From the NCBI GenBank assembly GCA_025350045.1, contig JANXYM010000007.1:1-59650 (forward strand): a stretch of 59,650 bases of DNA, written 5' to 3'. The notes below the pieces were generated by a model. The model saw only the letters and a list, made by a program, of their open reading frames with translations. It was not told the origin of the DNA and searched no databases. Within the stretch, counting starts at the first letter, position 1. Every line of letters begins with the position of its first letter. Below are positions 1 through 9,139 of the stretch, one piece after another. Source of the DNA: Methanomicrobiales archaeon (GTDB taxonomy: Archaea > Halobacteriota > Methanomicrobia > Methanomicrobiales > Methanospirillaceae). Position numbers and translations under genes: made by a program.

Positions 1-40
1 TCGGATAAACCTGATATTCCGGCTCGCTGATTTCTTAATT

Positions 41-79
41 GTCTCCTTGCTTTTTGAGCACACACTCTGGTAAGGAGAC
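41..79. other. Inverted repeat, 8-bp arms
   Basis: GTCTCCTT at 41-48 is matched by its exact reverse complement AAGGAGAC at 72-79, with a 23-nt spacer. It lies about 130 nt upstream of the repeat-protein gene. It could be an operator or a weak hairpin in a leader; nothing else in bases 1-198 supports a gene. Confidence 0.35.
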
Positions 80-207
80 AATGTACCTTAGATCTTTCGG
101 TCATTGGTACCGTCTGTTTTGGATAGGATTTCTACAGAGCAGAAGAAACTATTTCTGCCCCCGAAAAAGAATCAGATTAACGAATAATTACGGAGTGAAT
201 GTGCTTA

Positions 208-1455
208 ATGACCGATGCAGTCATCACTGAGTATGCAGGAACCCGCAGAAATGATACAATCTCCCGCTTCTACCAGTACGGCAGTGGCGGCGTACGGGTA
301 CTTGATGCGGGAAAGAATGTAAAAAGGCTCTACCGCTTTGATCCTGCATCGGATACAATGACCGAACAGGATCCTGCCCGCCCGGAGCGGATCCTGCGGC
401 GTTTTGTCTTTGACCGTATGGGGATGCTCGAGGAGACCTTCTCATTCGGGAGCCGGCCGCGGACATTCCGCTACGAGCAAGGCTGTCAATTGATTACTGT
501 CCGCGAAGGTGGGGAATACGGGCAGGTGGGAAAGACCTTCACGTTTGAGGAGAACGGGATCGCCGAAACCGGGTGGGGGCGTAATGGCGAGATCGAGCGG
601 GTCTTTATCTTCGAACCCGGCAACGACACGATAACGGAACGGACGGGCGGGTGGTTTGGCGATGTTGAGCGGACAATCATCCTCAAAGGGATCAATGCCT
701 CACTCTTCCGTGAGCCGGAGGCATTCCTGCAGTTCCTGATGTTCACCGAATGGAGTGCCTCAGATCGAGAGGATGTCATACAGGAACAGGTAGCGAAAAT
801 CCGGGGTGGGGGAACCGCAGGAACCAGCCGGAACCCGTATGCATTTACCCGTGAGCGGCAAACCCCGGTAAATTCTGGGATGCCCGGCGGGCGGCAGACC
901 CCCCCGCGCACTCCGGCACTCCGGCCGGATACGCAATCGGCCGGATCTTCGCGGGGCAGCCTGTCGGATGCGGGTATTGATTTCATAGCTGAAGGTGACT
1001 CCCCCGGGCAGGATGTCCTGCGTGGACCTGTTCCCCCCTCCCGGAGGAGCAGCGAGATCTCCTTTGACGAACGCTGGCATCCCAAAGAGAGTGATGACCG
1101 GAGGTTATCGGCGGGGAGAAGTGTCGAGATACCCCTTGAAGAGCGTTTCGGGAAGGCACGTAATGAACGCGAGCCGCTCTCAAAGGGCAGGAGTGCTGAG
1201 ATTTCCGTTAGCGAGCGTTTTGAGAGCGCACGAAGTGAACGGGAGAAACTCACCCGGGGAAAAAGTGTCGAGATACCTCTTGACGAACGTTTCGGGAGTG
1301 CGGCCAATGACCGTGAAAAACTCTCAAAGGGTGGAAGTGCCGAGATACCCCTTGACGAGCGTTTTGAGAAAGCACGCAGTGAAAGGGAGAAACTCTCAAA
1401 AGGGCGGAGTGCGGAGATCCCCTACAATGAACGCAGGGGCGGCAGGGATCGCTAA
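208..1455 (+). CDS. Hypothetical protein with C-terminal 24-residue tandem repeats
   Basis: I do not recognise the family. The first ~200 residues alternate short beta-like strands with turns (pattern R-F/I-F-E/D...DTxTE, seen at least three times) and resemble an RHS/YD-like beta scaffold, but weakly. A proline/glycine-rich linker follows. The C-terminus is five and a half copies of a 24-residue, strictly 72-bp repeat starting at 1045, 1117, 1189, 1261, 1333 and 1405, with consensus RSAEIPLDERFxxARSEREKLSKG. It is highly charged and probably helical or disordered. No signal peptide or membrane segment is seen. GGAGTGA at 192-198 supports the ATG at 208; an ATG at 199 is possible but almost touches that site. 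It stands alone, with no operon partner. Confidence 0.75.
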   Translation: MTDAVITEYAGTRRNDTISRFYQYGSGGVRVLDAGKNVKRLYRFDPASDTMTEQDPARPERILRRFVFDRMGMLEETFSFGSRPRTFRYEQGCQLITVREGGEYGQVGKTFTFEENGIAETGWGRNGEIERVFIFEPGNDTITERTGGWFGDVERTIILKGINASLFREPEAFLQFLMFTEWSASDREDVIQEQVAKIRGGGTAGTSRNPYAFTRERQTPVNSGMPGGRQTPPRTPALRPDTQSAGSSRGSLSDAGIDFIAEGDSPGQDVLRGPVPPSRRSSEISFDERWHPKESDDRRLSAGRSVEIPLEERFGKARNEREPLSKGRSAEISVSERFESARSEREKLTRGKSVEIPLDERFGSAANDREKLSKGGSAEIPLDERFEKARSEREKLSKGRSAEIPYNERRGGRDR

Positions 1456-1579
1456 TCCTTAAAAAAGAACGGATGACCCGGCTGGCGTTGAACCTCTGCA
1501 GCGGTACCGGGTATCACTGCGGGTAAACCCGGGTATATTTCCTCTGAATAGTGCAATTACAAGGGAAAATTTAAAAAAA

Positions 1580-1765
1580 TTACGGATCGCAGCGGAGTTT
1601 TCCCGCCTTTCCGATATTCTCGAGATCATGTTCATCGATCATGATCGTGACGAGATTCTTGTCCAGTCCCAGCGTTGTGCAGAGCGTATCGGTAAATTCG
1701 TGAACGATCCTGCGTTTCTGATCGGTAGATGCACCTTTCTTCATCTTGAGAACTACTACGGGCAT
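1580..1765 (-). CDS. 4-oxalocrotonate tautomerase family protein
   Basis: The 61-residue product begins Met-Pro-Val-Val-Val. After methionine removal Pro would be the N-terminal catalytic base, the hallmark of the 4-OT superfamily, whose members are about 62 residues and form beta-alpha-beta hexamers. The body (KMKKGASTDQKRRIVHEFTD) fits the first strand and long helix. AAGGAG lies 6 nt upstream of the ATG, so the start is firm. The substrate cannot be told; small 4-OT proteins are common as orphan genes in archaea. A run of T on the coding strand of the upstream pyrophosphatase, near 1845-1855, may be that gene's terminator. Confidence 0.8.
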   Translation of the reverse strand: MPVVVLKMKKGASTDQKRRIVHEFTDTLCTTLGLDKNLVTIMIDEHDLENIGKAGKLRCDP

Positions 1766-2019
1766 GGGTACTCCTTTGTTCCGGTAGTTTTGGATTCCGG
1801 AGTATTTAGGCTCAAGGGAAAAAGGGGAATTTTCACTTAAGATTAAAAAAAAAACGTCAGTTGATCACTTCCCTGTCTGGTCAAGTTGCCCGGCTGTTGA
1901 TCTCTCATGCCACACGGGAGAGCATCCTCTGTAATACCATGAAGCATAGAAAAAACTCCGGATTCCCCCCTGCCTGCAACATCGTGCATCTGCCTGATAG
2001 TGATTTTATGAGGTTTTCT

Positions 2020-3636
2020 TCAGATTGCACGCAACTTCTCTCCAAACCAGGGAATGAGATCCTTTTTCCGGGACATCATATCCGGCAGGGAAAGGGGTTG
2101 CTCCTTAAGTCCAAGTCTTGTCATGACGCTGCTTTCAGCCGATGCAAAGAGCTCGCTTCCGTTCTCCATAACACTGGTAAACAGACCGAGATAGATGTCA
2201 GCGCCCTGCTGCTTACGCAGTCGTGCGAGCTCCTGCAGGATCTCATCCGTATGCGCCTTTGGGTACACGAACGAAGGTACCATTACTTGGGAAATAATCA
2301 CCTTCTTTCCGAAGAGCTCGTACCGTTTCGTGTCCCTTACCAGGAGATCTTCCATGGTCGCTCCTTCAATATTCATCCCTCTCTCCAGTAATTTTGTACC
2401 GAAGGATACCGGATCAAAACGGGTGAGCGCTGCAAGGTATGCCACCATCTCGTGATCTTCAGCAGTTGTTGTGGACATTTTCAGGATAAGGGTGTCAGAG
2501 AGGATTCCGGCAAGGAGAAGTCCGGCGATTGCCGGTGTGGGTGTACTACCACTTTCGGTGTATTTTTTTGTGATGATGGTTGAAGTGGAACCGACCGGGT
2601 CATTGAGAAACCTGACCGGTTTTAACGTGGAGATGGCCCCGAGCCGGTGGTGGTCTATGATCTCGATGATCTCTGCGGTATCGATTCCCTCCACTGCCTG
2701 TGAAAATTCGTTGTGGTCAAGAAGAATCACCGGCCTGTGGACATCGTCAATGAGTGTTGTTCTTGTTACGATACCCCGGAGTGTCCCGTCTTTTTCCACC
2801 ACGCATGCAGAACGGAACTTAGAGGAGTATACGATCTGTTTTGCATGGGCGAGCGTATCCTCGAGCGAAAGCCGGGGGATATCAGTCTCCATCACCATGC
2901 CTGCCGGGAGGGAGAGGTTGATCATCGTACCTACACCGAAAGCATCGAGATCGGTTGCCAGTATCGAGACTCCCTTCAACCCTGCTTCATGGATAACCCG
3001 TTCGCTCACCGGGGCCTTATCGGCAATGATGAGGGCAGCGATACCCGCAGCTATCAGCGAACGCTGTACCGGTTCGTTATCGCCTGCTATCGCGATGTCC
3101 CTGCTGGTCAGTTTCTTTGAGATGACCGTGGGGGCATCGATCGTAATGGAGACCCGGCCCTCAAGTGTCTCTGCGGCTCTCACCAGAACGCGGGCGCTCA
3201 GTATCCTTGCGAGGGTATCGAGCGGGAGAGGCATGATTGCGAGTTCGCCGATTTTACGTCGTTTGACATATGCCTGGGCGAGCCCATGCTCTCCAACAAT
3301 GCCGACAAGCCGGCCCTCTTCATCAGTGATTGGCACGTTGCGGATATCATGGGTATCCATAAGCGCTGCGACATCAATGGTTGGGACATTGTGGGTTACA
3401 CTGATCCGGTGGATTGCAAGATCGGAGACCCGGGGTTCAATGCTGTCGATAAGGACCGGTGGTTTAAGACCAACTGTCTCAAGAGCAAAACAGGTCTCTG
3501 CATTCAGCTCCCCGCACCGGGCAGGGATGTATCTCCCTGATTCAGCAAGGTTTAACAATGCTGCATATCCCATGACACTCGCGATGGAGTCTGTATCCGG
3601 TTGCCGGTGACCGATGATAACCACTTTTTTCCCCAC
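2020..3636 (-). CDS. ppaC: Family II Mn-dependent inorganic pyrophosphatase with CBS and DRTGG inserts
   Basis: Predicted to hydrolyse PPi to 2 Pi in the cytoplasm. The N-terminus carries the DHH-superfamily metal motif HRQPDTDS (H9, D13, D15), and D328-H329-H330 form the second metal motif. Between them lies an insert of about 200 residues read as CBS-DRTGG-CBS (CBS-like text around residues 70-130 and 245-300). The DHHA2 domain follows. Length (538) fits CBS-PPases rather than the ~310-residue plain enzymes. In characterised bacterial relatives AMP/ADP inhibit and ATP activates through the CBS pair. The start is GTG, preceded by AAGGAGAGG at 5-nt spacing. The upstream AT-rich stretch TTATTTAT is a plausible TATA box. 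Confidence 0.9.
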   Translation of the reverse strand: MGKKVVIIGHRQPDTDSIASVMGYAALLNLAESGRYIPARCGELNAETCFALETVGLKPPVLIDSIEPRVSDLAIHRISVTHNVPTIDVAALMDTHDIRNVPITDEEGRLVGIVGEHGLAQAYVKRRKIGELAIMPLPLDTLARILSARVLVRAAETLEGRVSITIDAPTVISKKLTSRDIAIAGDNEPVQRSLIAAGIAALIIADKAPVSERVIHEAGLKGVSILATDLDAFGVGTMINLSLPAGMVMETDIPRLSLEDTLAHAKQIVYSSKFRSACVVEKDGTLRGIVTRTTLIDDVHRPVILLDHNEFSQAVEGIDTAEIIEIIDHHRLGAISTLKPVRFLNDPVGSTSTIITKKYTESGSTPTPAIAGLLLAGILSDTLILKMSTTTAEDHEMVAYLAALTRFDPVSFGTKLLERGMNIEGATMEDLLVRDTKRYELFGKKVIISQVMVPSFVYPKAHTDEILQELARLRKQQGADIYLGLFTSVMENGSELFASAESSVMTRLGLKEQPLSLPDMMSRKKDLIPWFGEKLRAI

Positions 3637-3938
3637 GTGCGGCCTCTCCTTTCTCTAGTAGTTCGGCACGATAAATAATTAATGTCGCTAAAAAAAGCGG
3701 GTGACTGATAAAAACCGGCTACCGGTATCTCTATTGCTGCCCCCTCTCCCATTCCATGAATGCGACCGTGTACACGAAATGTAAAAAAACTCTCAAATAA
3801 AAAAATAAAAAATAAAAACTGTGCTTTTCCCCCTCCCGCGATTATTTCGGTAACATTATAATTCAGGAAACTAATATGAAAAAATTCTCCGGATAACTGT
3901 CCTTTTCAGGCTTATGAACGGAAAATATCAATCCATGG
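3637..3938. promoter_or_regulatory. Divergent AT-rich promoter region
   Basis: This 300-nt gap separates the pyrophosphatase (minus) from the histidine kinase (plus). It contains A/T runs at 3677-3705 and 3783-3820 suitable for TATA elements in both directions. I see no gene or strong hairpin in it. Confidence 0.4.
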
Positions 3939-6218
3939 ATGACTGATATGTCAATTCTCCCCCAAAATAATCCTCGGAGCAGATCGTTCTTCTTCTCTCT
4001 TCTCATAGCGATGATGCTGCTCACGGTAATTGTAGTGGGGCTTTTGACCCTGAATACCTATTTTACCACCCGTACTATGATCGAGGATAATTCAGCAAAC
4101 ACCAAGAGCCAGACTGAACAGAATATCATTGCAACGATCCGCCTGGTAGATGCGAGTTTCACTCTTTTTGATAATTCACTGAACAAGGAGATGCACCGGG
4201 GACTTGACCGGGTTATGCTGGAATATTCTCGCGCCGGCAATGACCCGGCAAAGATGGATCTCGGGGCAGTCAGGTATGAACTCGGAGATCAGTATGATAT
4301 CTATATCATCAACGAATCCGGGGTTATCGAGTTTACTACATACCAACCGGAACTCGGGGTTGATTTTAAGAAAATCCCGTATTTCTACGAGTACCTTACC
4401 ACAATCAGGAATTCTGAAGGCTTTTTCCCGGATCGGATTGTCAAGGAAAAAGCGGGTGCAGGGTCTCTCCGAAAATATGCCTATATGCCAACTCCCGATC
4501 ACCGGTATATTCTTGAACTGGGATTGAGCGGGAGTGCATTCAACCAGGAACGGGATGCATTAAATTACCAGAATATCATCAACACCCTTGCATCAAACAA
4601 CCCCTCTATTGAACAGATCCGAATTTTCGATATGACGGGACACCTCGCTGATGATGCCTCATATGTGCCGGACGATATGACGAAGGCAACACTCACTGCC
4701 GTAATCAGCAAACGTTCAGGAACGGTCATTGAACAGTCGATGAACGGGAAGTCGGTCACCTATCTCTTCATTGATTTGAAAAATAAGGAATACGGATCTG
4801 ATCTGAGCCGGATCGTTGAAATTACCTATAACACAACCCCGATGGACACGGTTTTATCTCTGCAGTTCGTCCAGATTACCCTGATCGCGCTGTTGGGACT
4901 GATTGTCGGCTGTGGTTCTGCATTTATCCTCTCCCGCTCTCTTTCTCAACCTATCGCGGGCATTGTTTCTGATGTGGACCGGATAGCGAAAGGAGATCTC
5001 GATCATAAGATTGCTTCAACGGATGTGGCCGATTTCCAGGTGCTCGAACAGAGTATCAACCACATGGTGACATCGCTTCGGGAAGCGCTCGATAAGATCG
5101 GTGAGAGTGAAGCGGCCCTGCGGGAGAGTGAACGGAAATACCACGATCTCTATATCTCTGCCCGGATCGCTCTTTTTGAGATAAATTTAACGAGCAATCT
5201 GCTTGTTGCCGGCAACCAGCGTTTATGCGACCTGTTCGGTGTAACGTCGTTGTACCAGGTTATCGGGAAAAACATCTTTCAGGATTTCGTGAGTCCTTCG
5301 GACCTGGAGGAAACTTTGGCGATCCTATCCCGGGATGGTTTTTTCAATGGGCGTGAAATGCCGTTTAAGGACCCCTCAACCGGCATAGTATTCTGGGGTG
5401 AAGTATCAGTCCGGGTTAAAAATAACAGGGATGTTGCCGAAGGATCGATCGTTGATATCACCGCCAGAAAGAAAGCAGAAGAAGAACTCCGGACATTATA
5501 CCATGAACTCGAAACGCGGATTGCAGTCCGGACATCAGAGCTCAAAACAGCACAGGAAGCATTTCTTCGGGCAAATACCAAGCTCAATCTCTTAAACACC
5601 GTAACCCGCCACGATGTCTTAAACCAGCTCACCGTACTGAACGGGTACCTGTCACTCCTTGAAATACAGGTACCAAAGGTTGATTCTCAGATGCAGGACT
5701 ACATCACCCGGGCGGAACAGGCAGCGAGAAATATTGAAAGTCAGATCCAGTTCACAAAAATATACCAGGATATCGGTGTGCATGCACCGACATGGCAGAA
5801 TGTCGGGGGGCTGATAAAGAAGGCAAAAACGGGTCTTCTGCCCAAATCCATCTATCTTACCATGAACCTTGACGATCTCGAGATCTATGCAGATCCCCTC
5901 TTTGAAAAGACTTTTTACACCCTGCTGGAAAATGCCCTGCGGCATGGGATCCATGTCACTCAGATCCGATTTTTCTATCATATCACTCCTGAGGATACCC
6001 TTCTGCTGATCTATGAGGATGATGGTGTTGGTATCAGCTTCGACAATAAAGAGCATATCTTTGAACGGGGTTTCGGGACACATACCGGCTGGGGATTATT
6101 CCTCGCAAAGGAGATCCTTTCAATCACCGGGCTGGTGATTGCAGAGACCGGCGAACCGGGCAAAGGAGCACGATTCGAGATTGCCGTACCGAAAGAGGGG
6201 CACCGGTTCGGACCATGA
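3939..6218 (+). CDS. Membrane sensor histidine kinase (Cache-like, HAMP, PAS)
   Basis: The 759-residue product has a transmembrane helix at ~16-38, an extracytoplasmic region of about 260 residues (Cache-type sensor by size and position), a second helix at ~308-332 and a HAMP linker (SRSLSQPIAGIVSDVDRIAKGD). A PAS domain (~400-510), a coiled coil and a transmitter follow. The phosphoacceptor is H558 in the box TRHDVLNQLTV, a pattern recurring in other kinases of this window. The ATPase domain has the N box (ENALRHG), G1 (EDDGVGI) and G2 (GWGLFLAKEIL). There is no adjacent response regulator, so the partner is unknown. ATG 3939 has no clear ribosome site; ATG 3948 has GGATGA in front and is an alternative start. 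Confidence 0.88.
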   Translation: MTDMSILPQNNPRSRSFFFSLLIAMMLLTVIVVGLLTLNTYFTTRTMIEDNSANTKSQTEQNIIATIRLVDASFTLFDNSLNKEMHRGLDRVMLEYSRAGNDPAKMDLGAVRYELGDQYDIYIINESGVIEFTTYQPELGVDFKKIPYFYEYLTTIRNSEGFFPDRIVKEKAGAGSLRKYAYMPTPDHRYILELGLSGSAFNQERDALNYQNIINTLASNNPSIEQIRIFDMTGHLADDASYVPDDMTKATLTAVISKRSGTVIEQSMNGKSVTYLFIDLKNKEYGSDLSRIVEITYNTTPMDTVLSLQFVQITLIALLGLIVGCGSAFILSRSLSQPIAGIVSDVDRIAKGDLDHKIASTDVADFQVLEQSINHMVTSLREALDKIGESEAALRESERKYHDLYISARIALFEINLTSNLLVAGNQRLCDLFGVTSLYQVIGKNIFQDFVSPSDLEETLAILSRDGFFNGREMPFKDPSTGIVFWGEVSVRVKNNRDVAEGSIVDITARKKAEEELRTLYHELETRIAVRTSELKTAQEAFLRANTKLNLLNTVTRHDVLNQLTVLNGYLSLLEIQVPKVDSQMQDYITRAEQAARNIESQIQFTKIYQDIGVHAPTWQNVGGLIKKAKTGLLPKSIYLTMNLDDLEIYADPLFEKTFYTLLENALRHGIHVTQIRFFYHITPEDTLLLIYEDDGVGISFDNKEHIFERGFGTHTGWGLFLAKEILSITGLVIAETGEPGKGARFEIAVPKEGHRFGP

Positions 6219-6331
6219 TCGACCGGTAACGACGGTTCATCCCGTCCGGGTCTTTTTGGATTGCTCCTCCCACACTTTCATGCCCCAACCCTCATGCTGA
6301 TAAGCTCCTGAGCAGATTCGTACAGCACAGA

Positions 6332-9139
6332 ATGAAGAATATTATCATCAAAGGTGCCCGCCAGCACAATCTTAAAAATGTCAGCGTGGAGATCCCCCGC
6401 GACAAGCTCGTTGTCATCACGGGCGTTTCCGGTTCCGGGAAATCCACGCTCGCATTCGATACCCTCTACGCGGAAGGACAGCGGCGCTATGTGGAGTCGC
6501 TCTCCACCTACGCCCGCCAGTTTCTCGGCATGATGCACAAGCCGGATGTGGACAGCATCGAAGGGCTGTCACCCGCAATCTCGATCGAGCAGAAGACCAC
6601 GAGCAAGAACCCCCGCAGCACGGTCGGGACGACCACCGAGATCTACGATTACCTCCGCCTGCTCTTTGCCCGCATCGGGACACCGTTCTGCCCCGAGCAT
6701 AATATTCCGATCGCTTCCCAGACTCCTGACCGGATCTCTGACCAGATCGCAGCCGAACATCCGGGCCTGGTCACTATCCTGTCACCTGTAGTCCGGCAAA
6801 AGAAAGGCACCTACCAGCAGCTCTTGAAAGACCTCAACAAAGAGGGATATGCACGGGTACGGGTGAATGGCGCCATCATCCGCACCGATGAGGAGATCAG
6901 CCTCGACCGGTACAAGAAGCAGGATATCGAGATCGTGATCGACCGGCTCGCGTCAACCGATCGCTCCCGTCTCACTGAGGCGGTTGAGAATGCGCTCAGG
7001 AAATCCGAAGGACTGGTGCTGGTCACGGGAGAGGATGAGAAAGAGTCCACCTACTCCTCGCTCATGGCCTGCCCGGTCTGCGGGCTTGCCTTTGAGGAGC
7101 TCCAGCCCCGCATGTTCTCGTTCAACAGCCCGTTCGGTGCCTGCGAGGACTGCCACGGCCTCGGTGTGAAGATGGAGTTTGACCCGGATCTCATCATTCC
7201 GGACAAGACCCGCTGCATTGCTGACGGTGCCGTTGCCCCGTACCGCAACCCGATGGACGGGTTCCGCGGCCAGTATCTCGCCACCGTGGCGAAACATTTC
7301 GGGTTTGATGCCTTAACCCCGATTAAGGATCTTACCGAGAAACAGTACAATGCCCTGATGTTCGGTTCAACCGAACGGATGCATTTCGCCATGAGCATGA
7401 AGAACGGGGATGCCCAGTGGTCCCACAACGGGGAATGGGAAGGTCTCCTCCCCCAGACGGCCCGGCTCTATTCCCAGACCCAGTCCGAGTGGCGGAAACG
7501 CGAGCTGGAAGGCTACATGCGGATCTTCGACTGCCCGGCATGCAAAGGCCAGCGTCTCAAAGACAAAGTCCTCGCCGTCCGGATAAACGGGAAATCCATC
7601 ATCGATGTTACGGATCTCTCCATAAGCAACAGCATCGTGTTCTTCAACGAGCTCAAACTTACGGAAAAGCAGACAGAGATCGCCCGCCAGATCATCAAGG
7701 AGATCCGGTCCCGGATTGAATTTCTGGAGAAGGTCGGACTGGGGTATCTCACCCTCTCCCGCAATGCCGGCACCCTGTCCGGAGGGGAAGCCCAGCGTAT
7801 CCGGCTCGCTACCCAGATCGGCTCGAACCTGATGGGAGTGCTCTACGTGCTCGACGAACCTTCCATAGGCCTGCACCAGCGGGACAACCGTAAACTGATC
7901 GAGACGCTGCGGACGCTCCGCGATCTCGGCAATACAGTGATTGTCGTGGAGCACGATGAGGATATGATCCGTTCGGCAGATCACCTGATCGATATGGGGC
8001 CCGGGGCAGGTCTTCATGGAGGAGCAGTTGTTGCGGAAGGAACACCTCCCCAGATCCAGAAGAACAGGAAATCCCTGACCGGCCAGTATCTTGCCGGCAC
8101 GAAAAAGATCGATATTCCGGCAAAACGCCGCAAGTCTGACAAGTTCATCACGGTCAAAGGCTGCAGAGAGAACAACTTAAAGAAGATCGATGCGAAGTTT
8201 CCGATTGGTCTGCTCACCGTCATCACCGGCGTCTCGGGCAGCGGGAAGTCCACGCTCGTGTACGAGACGCTCTACAAAGGCATGATGCAGATCCTCAACG
8301 AATCCCGGGATCAGGCCGGCCTTCACGACAAGATCGTGTTTGATGCTGAGATCGACAAGGTGATCGTGATCGACCAGTCTCCTATCGGAAAAACCCCAAG
8401 ATCCAACCCGGCCACGTACACCAAAGTCTTTGACGAGATCCGGACGGTTTTTGCCGAGACAAAAGAGGCCAGGATGCGGGGATACAAACCCGGCAGGTTC
8501 TCGTTCAATATCCGGGGCGGGCGATGCGAGGCCTGCGAAGGTGACGGGCTGATCCGGATCGAGATGAACTTCCTGCCGGATGTTTATATCGAGTGCGAGG
8601 AATGCAAGGGCAAGCGGTACAACCGTGAAACGCTCGAGGTGATGTACAAGGGTAAATCGATCGCTGATGTACTGGATATGAGCGTGGAAGAAGCCCTTGC
8701 TCTCTTCACCAACATCCCTGCGATCCGGACGAAGCTCGAGACGCTCTCCCGCGTGGGGCTTGATTACATCAAGCTCGGGCAGAGCTCCACCACCCTCTCC
8801 GGTGGCGAGGCCCAGCGGATCAAGCTCACCCGCGAACTTGCCAAGCGGGCCACCGGAAAGACGCTGTACCTGCTTGACGAACCCACGACCGGGCTCCATT
8901 TCGATGACACGAAGAAACTGATCAAGGTGCTCGACGACCTGGTAGAGAAGGGAAATACCGTCGTGGTGATCGAGCACAATCTTGACGTGATCAAGTCTGC
9001 CGATCATATCATAGATATCGGCCCCGAAGGTGGCGACGGTGGCGGTAAGATCATAGCAACGGGAACCCCGGAACAGGTTGCCAAGGTGAAGGGCAGTTAC
9101 ACGGGAGAGTTTCTCAAACCCCTGCTTCTCTCAGTATGA
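6332..9139 (+). CDS. uvrA: Excinuclease ABC subunit A
   Basis: DNA damage recognition ATPase of nucleotide excision repair; it loads UvrB. At 935 residues it is full length (E. coli about 940). The first Walker A is GVSGSGKST at residues 31-39, with a second copy near 630. Two ABC signatures LSGGEAQRI are present. Zinc-binding cysteine pairs lie in the first half (CPVCG...CEDCHG) and second half (CEACEG...CEECKG). It overlaps uvrC by 4 nt (ATGA), so the two are one transcript with coupled translation. uvrB lies about 21 kb away. Confidence 0.97.
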   Translation: MKNIIIKGARQHNLKNVSVEIPRDKLVVITGVSGSGKSTLAFDTLYAEGQRRYVESLSTYARQFLGMMHKPDVDSIEGLSPAISIEQKTTSKNPRSTVGTTTEIYDYLRLLFARIGTPFCPEHNIPIASQTPDRISDQIAAEHPGLVTILSPVVRQKKGTYQQLLKDLNKEGYARVRVNGAIIRTDEEISLDRYKKQDIEIVIDRLASTDRSRLTEAVENALRKSEGLVLVTGEDEKESTYSSLMACPVCGLAFEELQPRMFSFNSPFGACEDCHGLGVKMEFDPDLIIPDKTRCIADGAVAPYRNPMDGFRGQYLATVAKHFGFDALTPIKDLTEKQYNALMFGSTERMHFAMSMKNGDAQWSHNGEWEGLLPQTARLYSQTQSEWRKRELEGYMRIFDCPACKGQRLKDKVLAVRINGKSIIDVTDLSISNSIVFFNELKLTEKQTEIARQIIKEIRSRIEFLEKVGLGYLTLSRNAGTLSGGEAQRIRLATQIGSNLMGVLYVLDEPSIGLHQRDNRKLIETLRTLRDLGNTVIVVEHDEDMIRSADHLIDMGPGAGLHGGAVVAEGTPPQIQKNRKSLTGQYLAGTKKIDIPAKRRKSDKFITVKGCRENNLKKIDAKFPIGLLTVITGVSGSGKSTLVYETLYKGMMQILNESRDQAGLHDKIVFDAEIDKVIVIDQSPIGKTPRSNPATYTKVFDEIRTVFAETKEARMRGYKPGRFSFNIRGGRCEACEGDGLIRIEMNFLPDVYIECEECKGKRYNRETLEVMYKGKSIADVLDMSVEEALALFTNIPAIRTKLETLSRVGLDYIKLGQSSTTLSGGEAQRIKLTRELAKRATGKTLYLLDEPTTGLHFDDTKKLIKVLDDLVEKGNTVVVIEHNLDVIKSADHIIDIGPEGGDGGGKIIATGTPEQVAKVKGSYTGEFLKPLLLSV

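Noticed and set aside
39-230. 63-codon frame at the window start
   Set aside because: Its composition is not protein-like, it overlaps the inverted repeat and the next gene's start, and no family pattern is seen.
486-1307. Long minus-strand reading frame opposite the repeat protein
   Set aside because: It mirrors the 72-bp repeat of the plus-strand gene, is Arg/Ser-rich and has no recognisable fold or ribosome site.
1045-1452. Regular repeat that could suggest a CRISPR array
   Set aside because: The units are contiguous with no spacers, diverged at DNA level, and in frame within a protein.
2471-3610. 379-codon plus-strand frame opposite the pyrophosphatase
   Set aside because: The minus strand encodes all motifs of the DHH/CBS enzyme; the plus frame is Ser/Arg-rich shadow sequence.
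8177-9007. 276-codon minus-strand frame inside uvrA
   Set aside because: Antisense shadow of the conserved second ABC domain; no independent start signal or family pattern.
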